Shown in pieces: positions 11,056 to 20,739 of a stretch of 64,000 bases of DNA. A model generated the notes under the pieces. The model saw only the letters and a program-made list of their open reading frames with translations. It had not been told where the DNA came from and did no database searches. The position numbers and the translations under genes are program-made. The DNA is taken from contig MU130382.1 in NCBI GenBank assembly GCA_015039465.1, positions 787,824 through 851,823 on the forward strand, written 5' to 3'. This DNA is from Phlegmacium glaucopus. Taxonomy: Eukaryota > Basidiomycota > Agaricomycetes > Agaricales > Cortinariaceae. Numbering within the stretch: the first letter of the stretch is position 1; each line of letters starts with the position of its first letter.

Positions 11056-14000
11056 CTATTCACCCCCCCAGCCACTATTCTCATCTGAGGAGTGAAAATC
11101 ATTATATCCATCAAATACCTCTCCTTCATCTTCATTCTGTATTCCAGGATCTACATATTTTGGTGACAATTTCCATTCTCCCTTGTTATATGATCTGATT
11201 GCTGCTTTGATAGCTTCTCTCTTCTCTGCAACTTTTGACTTGCTGTTAATTGTGCCAAGATTTGGAGCACCTGCTTCCTTGAAAGCCTGAAAATGATCCT
11301 TCAGTTTTTCTCCTTTCAGCTTGTCAATCTCATCCTCCTTGAAAATTAGTGCAACTTTGGAAATACAATCTGCAACTTGAACTGCACGTTCTGTTTTGTT
11401 TTAGCAGCTACATTCTTGGCAATTTTCTCCTCAGTATGCTGAACAATATCTTCAAGATGCTCCTTCTCAGAAGTATCTCTCTCTCTTGAAACTGCTTGGA
11501 TATATTGATGAGTTGTATCTGAGAACATTTCATTCATAAATGCCCCAGTATGGTTCCGGAAGAACATTGTCTGTGCATTGTATTGTAGAAGAGTAAGTTG
11601 AAGTTGATGCCACATCAGAACATGGAATGATCCCAGTGCTCCTTCATTAATATCATTAGTTGAAGGCATCCATGCTAATTCTCTTTCTTCCTGTGTAGCC
11701 TCATCAATTAAGCCACCAGGTGCAAATTCAGATGTGAAACACTTCCAGGTCACCAGTGCTCCAGTACAGAATGCAACTAAAGCTGGCTTAAGATGTGGAA
11801 AATCAGGTGCAAGCTTATTGATTTTATTAATAACCTCCTGTGAATGCCAAGGTGTGCCATCAAAGGTCCCAACTGTATGTGAAACATGTTCACCAACCAG
11901 AAATGTAGGATCTTCTATAATTTGCACCAAAAATGATTCAATCTTTTTATGCAAGGGTCCAAGGTTTAGAGCATTTAAACTTGCATCTTTTCGTATTGCT
12001 CTCATATAGGGATGGCTAACTGCTTGAGAATAAAGAGCCAAAACAGCAAGTTCTGTTCTAGTTGGAATATCATGAAGGGCTTTCCACAAATTTTCCTCCA
12101 TATGGCTATAACGTGCACGCTCCTTTTTGTCTTTTGCATATTTAAGATATTCAACAAATTTATCATGGTGGAGTGTTAATGCTGCTGCAGCCTCACAATG
12201 GGATTGAAAATGTGTATTGGACATATCAGAAAAGGTGAATTTTTTGCCTACTTTTGTTTCCCACCAGGTATGGAATTGATCATGATGCCCAGATTTGTCA
12301 TTTTTGTTGTTCAAGATATCACCTGCAAGTTTTGTTGCTTTAATACCACCTTGTGAGGAATTTTTAACAGCTCGTTGGGCAGCCTCAGAATCATTTTTGT
12401 CTTCTTTAGCAGCCTCCTGAATTATGGCTTCATTGAATTTGTTTGGAAGTAAGACAGGTGGCTCCAGCCTATGCTCAACCCAGAATTTTCTCAGAGCAAT
12501 ATAACCTCCAAGTACAGTATTTAAATCCTTATGACACCCACATCCAACCCAGACAAATAGCTTGAAAATAGCTTTCTCCTTATCAGATAGTTTTTCAAAT
12601 GCATCTTGACCAAGATCTGTTGTAAGCTTTTCCAACATTGCTGCTTTGTGCTCTTTTTGTGCAGATTCATCAAGGTTGTTCCAATCAGCCTCTCCACCAG
12701 CTTTTTCCACCATTTCTTTATGTGCAGAAAGAAAAAAAGGCATAAGCTCTTCATTTGTATCATCAATAATCCTCCTTTTACCAAGTACCTGGTGAACTGC
12801 TTCTGTTTTCTTCTTCCCCATCAAGTCATAATCTTTTTTTTCTTTAGCACAGTGATCTGCATGCATTCCTGCAAGCTTTGAATAGACATTGATAAGACGT
12901 GTGAAGCTACTTTGTTCTTTGGCAAGTGGACTATCATTGTAAATATCAAATATTTTCTGCAATTGATCATCCCAGTCCCTCATAGCTTGCTCACTGCTTC
13001 CATCTAAGGATCTCTGAAGCCCTAGAAAGCATGTGACCTGTGCTTGTTCACCATCAGCATCCCTAACCTTATAGTGAGCATAGCGAGAGTTGTAATTTAG
13101 GTTTTTATGGCCTGTTCCATCTGAGCCAAATGTAACAGCTATGACATAGTTTATAAACTATTTGCATTATAGCAAGAGGAATTTACCTTCTGTTTTATCA
13201 AGCTCAAAGCCTAATTGTATACATGCTGCAATATACCCCTCCCGGATAATTCGAGCTACAGTACGAGGACTGATGTTTCCAACTGTAGTTATTCCTGCAA
13301 TACCTAAAACAGCCTTAATGACACCCATGATATTTTTAGCTGAGACACCAGCTTGAACAAGAATGCGGACAAGATTCCGAGTCTGTTCTGAATATACCCC
13401 CTTCTTCAAAAGATAGAGGGTAGATTTTTCCAGTAAAACCTGAGACCTAGCTTTCTGAACAGCATTTTCCTTGACTGCTATAGCCCTTGCACATTTTCGC
13501 TTTAGATTGTATACCTCTGACTTAGAGCCTTTCAATGCACTTTGTGATGATTTCAGCTTTTCACAAGTATATGCAAGCTCTTTTGCATAGTGTTCTGAAT
13601 TGCTTGAGAGCTCTTTCTGCAAATGTTCATTGTCTGACTTTAGAACATCTACATATTGAGCATCAAGAGCAGAATGCTTTTGGAGCTCCTTGGCCTCCTT
13701 CATTATTTTCTGCTTATATTCCACCAACTCAGCAACTGTTTCCTTAAGAACAGCTTTGCCTTTACTGGCACGCTGCCGAGCACAACGTTCATTTTGCAAC
13801 TGGCGATAAAGATCTTTGTAACAATCTTTTTCAACTTCAAGTGCAGATCTTAACTGCTCAATATATTTTTGAGCATTCTCCAGAAGCTCTGAGAATTTAG
13901 AACACTGCTCATGAGACTTTTCTAGCTCAACTTCAAGAGAAGTAATTTGAGCCTCCATATCTGCAAGTTGCTGCTGATATTGAATTACTGTACTCTCAAA

Positions 14001-14117
14001 GTTTGCAGAAGCAGAAGCAGAAGCAGAAGCTGCAGGATCTTTTAGAAGGTTAGCATCTCTTGCCTTTTGGAGATTTTCAAGGTTAGCTGTTCGGGCTCGA
14101 GCTCCTCTTGGGGGCAT
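11056..14117 (-). CDS. Agaricomycete multicopy protein, possible DDE-type transposase; one frameshift
   Basis: Exon 1 (13187-14117) and exon 2 (from 13138) splice in phase across a 48-bp intron. The N-terminal 200 residues are a long coiled coil (Glu/Lys/Leu heptads, including EITSLEVELEKS-like stretches). A helical region resembling a DNA-binding segment follows (ISPRTVARIIREGYIAACIQL), then VTFGSDGTGHKNLNYNSRYA, later GTFDGTPWHSQ and WMPSTNDINEGALGSFH. I recall this family as very numerous in agaric genomes without an assigned function. The repeated Asp/Asp/Glu-containing blocks suggest an RNase-H-like fold (inference). At about 11390-11405 a frameshift in an A-rich run puts the last 110 or so residues (FKEDEIDKLKGEKLKDHF to a TAG at 11056) in another frame; read without the shift the protein ends at 11346. 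Full length would be about 1000 residues. Confidence 0.75.
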
Positions 14118-14914
14118 GACTGGTCAAAAGGTAAAAATGTGAGGAAATTTGGTGAATTGTAACTGTAGATTGAAGTTTTGAACAGTTAGAGCTTTAATAT
14201 ACTTGAGAAACATAAGGAAATTAAAACTTACATGTTTTTAGATATCAAGAACTGCAATACCAGGATATCAGTCCAATCAGATCAAGATCAGAGCTAAATC
14301 TAGAAGGCTAAGTATAATTTAGAGGTAGAATAGGCTTGTTTACCAACACTATATGACTAAATGAACAATATTTGATAGCTAGGACAGATGAGAGAATAAT
14401 ATGGTGGAGGTAGAAGTGAAAGGAAGTCAGATTGGTGGATGAGAGCTGCTTACAAAGCAGCTCTCAGGCTGAATTTAGCAGCAAAAACAGAAATTGTCTA
14501 TAGACACTATCAGGAACTCAATATGGTGCTTCAGTCCAATAACAAAGTATCATTTTTTCATCAATCTGGACAATAACTCTTGATCAAAATATTTTTCCTT
14601 ATTTCTTAAACCTTCCTTTTATGGAAATTACACTGCTATCTTCACTAAAATTTATTATGTAAAAAAAGTAATCAAGAGGAATTAAATTTCCATACATAAG
14701 AAACATTTTATCTCACCAGAGCTTGTTGTTTAAATGGCTTCCTGCAGAGTCTATAAAGCTTCAATTTTAGCTTTTTTAATTTAGCACTTTTGGCAGGGAT
14801 TAAATTGACTGTCACTCAGCAATATCTATACCTCCTACAAACATTTAAAACCTCAAATTAAATTGTTTTGATACTTATGATGTAATAAACCCACCCAGGC
14901 TGGGCTGCAAGCCA
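14118..14914. other. AT-rich transposon flank
   Basis: Very AT-rich, with no coding content that I can recognise. It is the 5' side of the minus-strand transposon gene, so it probably contains that gene's promoter and leader. Confidence 0.4.
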
Positions 14915-15013
14915 TTGTGGAAAGCACAATTTCCGTGGGTCACTTATTTGAGGGTGACCGTGATGAATCGTGATGGACGGTACGTCACACTGCCTGAGAT
15001 TGCCGACCCCCAC

Positions 15014-15660
15014 TACACATGCTATCACCAACAACGGCTTGAAGGTCCAGCTGGAGCCCACACCTCAACAGCGCACCTCAAGTTAAATCGTGCATCCACG
15101 GAGACAACTATCTCCAGCCAGTTAGATGCCTCGTCCAATGAGGTCCAGGAGCGTGACGACCAGGAAATCAAAGATGAGTATGCCTGACGTACTCAGCACC
15201 TCATTGATGCCAGTAACGCTGCCCGCTCTGCTAGACGAGGCGACAAGAAAGATCTCCTTAGTTGCCTTTCAGACCCTCGCACTACCAAGGCCGTGAACAT
15301 GGGAACAAATAGCGACACGACCCGCCGCTACCTCCCTAAACTCCATGACAAAGAAAAACGACTCCTCAATGAACATGAAGGATGCACCCATTGTCGCAAA
15401 TTCTATACGGGACATCGCGCCAAAGACTGCCCTATGACAGCCAACAACACCTGGCCAGATGCAGAAACATATGCTCCACTCACCCTTGAGATGGCTTTGG
15501 CCTCCAAACCACCTGCAAATGCCTCATCATCCTGTCTCCCAGCTGCAGCCGTGATATCTTCTCGCAATGAGGTTTGCGATGAGGAAACTGACTCATACGT
15601 GGACCCCTCACCTCTTACTATACCCCACCTTGTTGCCACATTGGATGCCTTTGGAAAAAA
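15014..15660 (+). pseudogene. Retrotransposon gag-like relic with premature stop
   Basis: A single frame reads through a gag-like polypeptide interrupted only by TGA at 15185-15187. Downstream of the stop the frame continues (QHLIDASNAARSARRGDKKD) into a zinc knuckle CTHCRKFYTGHRAKDC (C-X2-C-X6-H-X4-C). It then runs to an abrupt end at a run of about 23 A residues (about 15657-15680). The stop could come from a CGA-to-TGA transition, as in repeat decay. No protease, reverse transcriptase or integrase follows, so this is a truncated fragment of the gag type common in agaric retrotransposons. Confidence 0.7.
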
Positions 15661-15680
15661 AAAAAAAAAAAAAAAAAAAT

Positions 15681-15730
15681 CCAGTGGACTCCAGCAGACT
15701 CCACCGGATTCCAGTGGACTCCGGCACCTT
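15681..15730. repeat. Short GACTCC array
   Basis: Consecutive units of the type CCAGTGGACTCCAGCAGACT follow the poly-A run. The same unit forms a much larger array at 20440-20690, where the rightmost part is in the opposite orientation. Confidence 0.8.
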
Positions 15731-15779
15731 AAGTTAAACACTGATTATCTAATTAATAAAAAATATCTTAATTATAATT

Positions 15780-15880
15780 TTAAAATGGCATCAGTGGGGG
15801 ATTGAACCAGAGACCTTACCTATGTATTAAGGTGGCGCTCTAGCCAGTTACACTATAACAACTGTACTTATCATAATAAA
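15780..15880 (-). mobile_element. SINE-like tRNA-derived segment
   Basis: On the minus strand a pol III A-box-like TAGTGTAACTGG (15844-15855) is followed at tRNA spacing by a canonical B box GGTTCAATCC (15799-15808). The anticodon-like arm ACCT...AGGT is present, but the acceptor and T stems do not pair, so it is not a functional tRNA. Downstream on that strand come AT-rich sequence, the GGAGTCC array and a poly-T run, consistent with a tRNA-headed SINE. Copy number elsewhere cannot be judged here. Confidence 0.5.
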
Positions 15881-15979
15881 ATAAATATATTATATACACT
15901 CCCTGGCCCTACTTCCTAAATTGGTTGTAGCTGGGTTTCAACTTCCAACCCTCTGCCCACTCTCGCTTCGACGACCACC

Positions 15980-17171
15980 ATGGCACCTCATACCACCCGA
16001 TCTCACAACCGCAAGAGTACCAACGACGGCCCAACGACTCGCGGGTCTACCAACCAACTGAAGACACGCAAACATGGGGAATCGGACCCCAATGAAGCCC
16101 CAAAAAAGCGCAAGACCTGCCATGTCAACGACAATGAATTGGGTGGGGTTGACGACGTTGAACGTCGGGCAGGGAAGGCTGCTAGACGAGCCAAGAAAGC
16201 TGGCAGGTGCGTTAGCACCTGTTTTCTTTTTTTTTCTTTCTTTTTTTTTTTCTTTTCGTTTACTTATTAACTAATGTACTTTTGTTTCAACAGGAAAACC
16301 TCCAGCGCTAAAAACGCGGAGGTAGCTGCCCTCGAGACCAGTAACCGCCACCTTCCAAGGTAAGTGGTGACTCCGTACCTCGGTCCTCCCATCTAACCAT
16401 GGATACCCAACAAATAGGACCGAGCACAAGCTCGAGGAGGATGGCACCTCGGTTGCCCCTCCCCAACGCACCCAGTCTACCACAGCACGAGACCTCCCAT
16501 CCATCCCTAGATCCACCTGCCAGAGGATTGAAGACAGGCACCAGGATGCTGACGACGCCACCAACAGCGAAACCAACAACAAAACCGATGACGAAACTGA
16601 CAATGAATCAGACAACACAGACAACGACAACAGCCACGTCGACAACAACAACCACGTCAATGACACCTCCCACGTAGATGACACCTGCATCGACGACACC
16701 TGCCACGTAGATGACGATGGCCATACGGCCAACGTAGCAACACCTGCCCCCTCTGCTTCCAACCTCGACGCAGCAACCTCCAGCATTGACGCGGCAGCCT
16801 CCGGTGTCAACGCAGCAGCCTACAACATCAACAACGTCAAAACAGCAGCCTATGACGTCGACACAGCAGCCTACAACATCGATGACGCCGACGCAACAGC
16901 CTTGAACATGCCCACTGCCCCCACTGCCCCTTCTGCCTCAAATATTGATGCAGCAGCCCCAGCCACTACCATCCATCATGACAGAATCACCGGTAAGTAT
17001 ATCATCCACAATAATTTATGATATTAAAATTATTTCATAGATGTTCATATGTTTTCACCTATTCAACCTCTTATGGGTTCATCTCTACCCTGTCTCTACC
17101 CTCACACTTGTCGTCTTCTGGAACTTCGTCAACTTCCTTGTATTACACCCGGTCATTCATTGTCCCGGTAA
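15980..17171 (+). CDS. Asp/Asn-rich low-complexity protein in the transposon island
   Basis: Four exons (15980-16206, 16294-16359, 16418-16992, 17041-17171) splice in phase to about 332 residues. The first intron contains a long pyrimidine tract (16221-16260). The N-terminus (MAPHTTRSHNRKSTNDG, then KKRKT and RRAGKAARRAKKAGR) is very basic and could be nuclear or DNA-binding. The middle is strongly Asp/Asn/Thr-rich, with degenerate short repeats of the type NIDxAAxxI, and then turns Ala-rich. I do not recognise a family. Position suggests an accessory protein of a mobile element. The last exon is the least certain. Confidence 0.5.
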
Positions 17172-18064
17172 CATACTTGAGACTCTATATAATTTAGGGT
17201 CTTATATTTACATCTTAAACTTGAATGTTAATTTTCTACTTCAAGTCCGCAAACTAACAGACTGTAGACGGTGAGTGTAAGTAGCAGTAGGAAATACCGA
17301 ACTAGATTGACTGGTTCTCGTTAGGTGAATCAACTAGAGGCCATTACATTCCTTACTTCTTGAATGCCTGTACCTAATGTTTACAATGTAGTGTACTGAA
17401 GCCAGTGTTCCTGAAAACGTAGCGAACCAATGTAGAGTTTAACCATAAAGAAAGCCCGGTGAGACACTCACCGGAGGGAATCAACACCGAGCATGAACAC
17501 AGAGCGTAACAGGATTGAATCATATTTATGTCATCTTTTGTGTCTCTTATTTAATAGAAAAGGGGAGTGTTAGCGTGAACATATTTCTATGTAGTTGAGT
17601 TTTTCGTCAAGATTCGAATATGTGAACAACCTGTTTGGCATTGTTCTAACGCAACACCGTAAGGGTACGTTGGGATGGAGCCATCAGAGAGCTATATGTA
17701 CCAATGCTTGAGCATCGTAGATGAGAAGAATGTCATTATTTACACTATGAGAACTAGATTTAAAATAAGTAGAATTTTTTAATTTTTTGTAATTAAATTT
17801 TCTTATGTGTGGAACTTATTATCTTTTAAATGTCCGTTGGTGTAGGTCCTAACCAGGGTACGAAAGATGATGTAACTGGTACTGTTGATTGAGTCTTAGT
17901 GGAAAATTCTTAAGTTTCAAATGCACTACTCCTATAACCAGACAGTTTATTTCTATCTGAAGTGGGAACTGTCCCGGAAGTTCAAGTTCCAACCACCAAT
18001 ATTTTAGTCGTACTAACCCTTCTAATGGTACACGTGTTGGTACTTCCTACGGGGGTCTCCAAAC
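17172..18064. other. Non-coding stretch before the assembly gap
   Basis: No coding content recognised. A purine tract AAAAGGGGAG followed by TGTTAG near 17557-17572 resembles a polypurine tract at a 3' LTR boundary, and CTAACA occurs near 17261, but no second LTR copy could be matched, so an LTR element is not claimed. A hairpin CCGGTGAG/CTCACCGG lies near 17457-17477. Confidence 0.35.
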
Positions 18065-18388
18065 NNNNNNNNNNNNNNNNNNNNNNNNNNNNNNNNNNNN
18101 NNNNNNNNNNNNNNNNNNNNNNNNNNNNNNNNNNNNNNNNNNNNNNNNNNNNNNNNNNNNNNNNNNNNNNNNNNNNNNNNNNNNNNNNNNNNNNNNNNNN
18201 NNNNNNNNNNNNNNNNNNNNNNNNNNNNNNNNNNNNNNNNNNNNNNNNNNNNNNNNNNNNNNNNNNNNNNNNNNNNNNNNNNNNNNNNNNNNNNNNNNNN
18301 NNNNNNNNNNNNNNNNNNNNNNNNNNNNNNNNNNNNNNNNNNNNNNNNNNNNNNNNNNNNNNNNNNNNNNNNNNNNNNNNNNNNNNNN
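18065..18388. other. Assembly gap (324 N)
   Basis: An unresolved run of N. It lies directly upstream of the KDZ-type transposase gene and probably hides that gene's 5' end or the element's left part. Confidence 0.99.
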
Positions 18389-18431
18389 GCAAATATACCC
18401 TTCAGAAAAAACCACCAAACATACTGGCTGG

Positions 18432-20348
18432 ATGAGTGCTTTGGTCACTGCTCTTTTCAACCAACTTAATAAAGAAACAGCATCTCATTTGTTTCTAGAA
18501 TCTGAACCAAAAGATGATCACAATAGACTTCTTGGTAACAAGCTTCATGCTATGGCTCAGAAACTCAAACTGTTGCCATACACAAAATCTAGTCAATTTA
18601 AATCCAAGCGTGTTCAACCTATATCCTATAATCGAATTAAACCCATTTATCTCCTTTGTCCATCAACCTTCACCTGCACAACAGCTACTTGTAATCCATG
18701 CTCACTCCTCCAATTCACCAGAGATCATGATATACCCCACACCAAACTCATTATTGGCACTACCATTCATGATGAAGTCCCTGTCTTGACTGGCAGATGT
18801 CCAACATGTGACACTCGTTATGCTGCTGATCGTGAGCGTTTTCCTGATCCTGATGATAACCCCACGTGGAAGTGCCTCTCCAATAACAATGCTCGTTATC
18901 TCAAAGTTGGCCACAATCTGTGGGTTGACCGTTCCTTCTCCAAAGCTGTTATGAATGGAATGTTCAGTTTCCATGCCTCTAGCCAAGCATATACCCAATT
19001 TTGGAATAATAGCTTTGGTACCACCACCACCACCATCACATTGCGACATGTTTGGCAGGCCTTTGTTCAGGAATCCATTCGAACCATTGCAGCTGCATCA
19101 TCTCACTCCTTTGAACTACTTGACAATCTACCAATATCTGAGGTTGCTGGAAAAGCATTTGATATCCTTGGTCATAATGGATCCATTCATGCTGCCACTC
19201 ATCATTCATGTTCAGAGTGCTCCCATCCCTACAAACATCATGTCAATCCAACAGCTGCATCCATGGATATGGATATTGATGAGGCTCCAGTTAAGATGGT
19301 TGTACTTGATGGAATTGTTATAGGACCTACAGTAAGTTGAATATTATAATTAAATACATTACTAACACATAAAGTATAGCATTGTGCATTTGATAACTGT
19401 AAAGCTGCATTGGCTAATGCACGTGGGGGCTCCCTCTGTCCACATCATGAAATTGTCTTAGGCAATCAATGCCGTGTCCGTGACTGCTCAAACTCTAGAA
19501 TTCAACATACGGAGGCTTGTGCAATTCACCAAGACTTGTGGGAGAAGCATAAGCTAACACATACTCGTGATCATCTCATGGGAGTGCGAAGAATGCTTCA
19601 ACGACCTCAGGAACTCCAGCCTTGGCAATCTCAGCAGAATCACCCACACCAACCTCATGATGAAGAGACCCCAGATCATGTCCTTACCCATTATTTCAGT
19701 CCTGCTCGCTATTATTGTGTTGAAACTATTGTTGCTCCTTGTGGTGTTATAATTGCATGGACAAAGTTTGACAAATCTGAATCTCCTACCAAGATCCTTA
19801 ACTTCCTCAGGACCATTTATCCCACTACTGAATCTCAACCTTCATATGTCTGCATTGATAAAGCATGCCTAGTTCTCCGGACCAGCATTGCCAATGGATC
19901 TTGGGAAGAATGGAAGAAGACAACTCGTTTTATTGTTGACTCCTACCATTATACCAACCACAAAGCTGCAGATGCACTATGTGCCAAATACTGTAACCCT
20001 GCACCATCTGATGGATCAGCTCCTAACTTGGTGAAATTTGTTAAAGATAAGCATGGTGTGCTTCAGATGCAAAGAGCATTTAACACACAGGTGAGTATTG
20101 TACTTTTGATGAAATATTCTTAAGCTAACTTAACTTAATAGGTTTGTGAACAATTAAATGGGTGGATTGGAGGCTTTGAGTCAATTCTTAAACGGATGAC
20201 TCCTGGAAAGTTCAATTGGTTCTTGCATACCATGCTTTTCCTTCAAACTCAATATGTTTTAAATAAGCAAGAGAAAGCATCAAGACTGGCAGAAGAACTT
20301 GAAGATGATGATGCAGATGATATTGGTGGTGATGGTGGTGATGTTTAA
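18432..20348 (+). CDS. KDZ-type transposase with CxC5 and CxC6 cysteine clusters
   Basis: Three exons (18432-19331, 19380-20090, 20142-20348) splice in phase to about 605 residues. The N-terminal part has paired cysteines (FTCTTATCNPC; GRCPTCDTRYAADRERFPD), matching the CxC5 cluster found with KDZ transposases. Around residue 300 a CxC6 cluster follows (HCAFDNCKAALA; SLCPHH; QCRVRDCSNS; ACAIH). The C-terminal RNase-H-like region carries candidate acidic residues in YVCIDKACLV, FIVDSYHYTNH and VCEQLNGWIGGF. KDZ elements are abundant DNA transposons of basidiomycetes. The frame is open upstream of the ATG at 18432 towards the gap, so the true start may be missing. The tail is Asp/Gly-rich (DDADDIGGDGGDV). 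Confidence 0.85.
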
Positions 20349-20439
20349 TTACACTTTGTAAAAACTTGTTTGTCTAGTTGTTCCTATATGAGTATATAAT
20401 AATGTAAAAGGCCCAATTTTGATAGTATTCAGCATAAAT

Positions 20440-20690
20440 GGACTCTGCCAGACTCCATCAGACACCACATAGTCCACCAGACTCCAGCGGACTCCACTGG
20501 ACTCCATCAGACACCACATAGTCCAGCGGACTCCACCGGACTCCATCAGACACCACATAGTCCATCAGACTCCACCGGACTCCAGTATGTGACAGGTGTC
20601 ACACTGAACAGTCCAGGACTTGAGTTTGGTGGAGTCCAGCGGAGTCCAGCGGAGTCTGGTGGAGTCCAGTGGAGTCCGGCGGAGTATGTG
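20440..20690. repeat. GACTCC/GGAGTC inverted array downstream of the KDZ gene
   Basis: 20440-20585 contains many GACTCC units, including three copies of a unit built from GACTCCATCAG plus ACACCACATAGTCC. After a short centre with the palindrome GTGACA.TGTCAC near 20588, the units reappear inverted as GGAGTCCAGC repeats (20629-20686). The array can fold back on itself. The same unit occurs at 15681-15730 in the orientation opposite to the 20629-20686 part, so these may be subterminal repeats of the KDZ element. Confidence 0.8.
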
Positions 20691-20739
20691 GGGGACTGTA
20701 AAGTACAGTACCAAGAAAGAAAAGTACACCGTGTCATCA

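Larger units (their letters stand above)
10794..15013. mobile_element. Putative DNA transposon bounded by 14-bp TIRs
   Basis: The sequence GTGGGGGTCGGCAA at 10794-10807 occurs as its perfect inverted copy at 15000-15013. Both subterminal regions are rich in GTCAC/TGACGT words. The 4.2 kb between them is filled by one large minus-strand gene (11056-14117) plus AT-rich flanks. No convincing target-site duplication was found. The left end lies 18 bp from the end of the aminopeptidase relic, and the right end is inside a retrotransposon gag relic. The element call is therefore inference from TIRs plus a probable transposase. Confidence 0.55.

Noticed and set aside
15790..15875. Functional tRNA gene on the minus strand
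   Set aside because: A and B boxes are good, but the acceptor and T stems do not pair. Kept only as a SINE-like relic.
17250..17700. Copia-type LTR pair (CTAACA near 17261, TGTTAG near 17567)
   Set aside because: The purine tract and TG/CA ends are suggestive, but no duplicated LTR sequence could be matched on the two sides.
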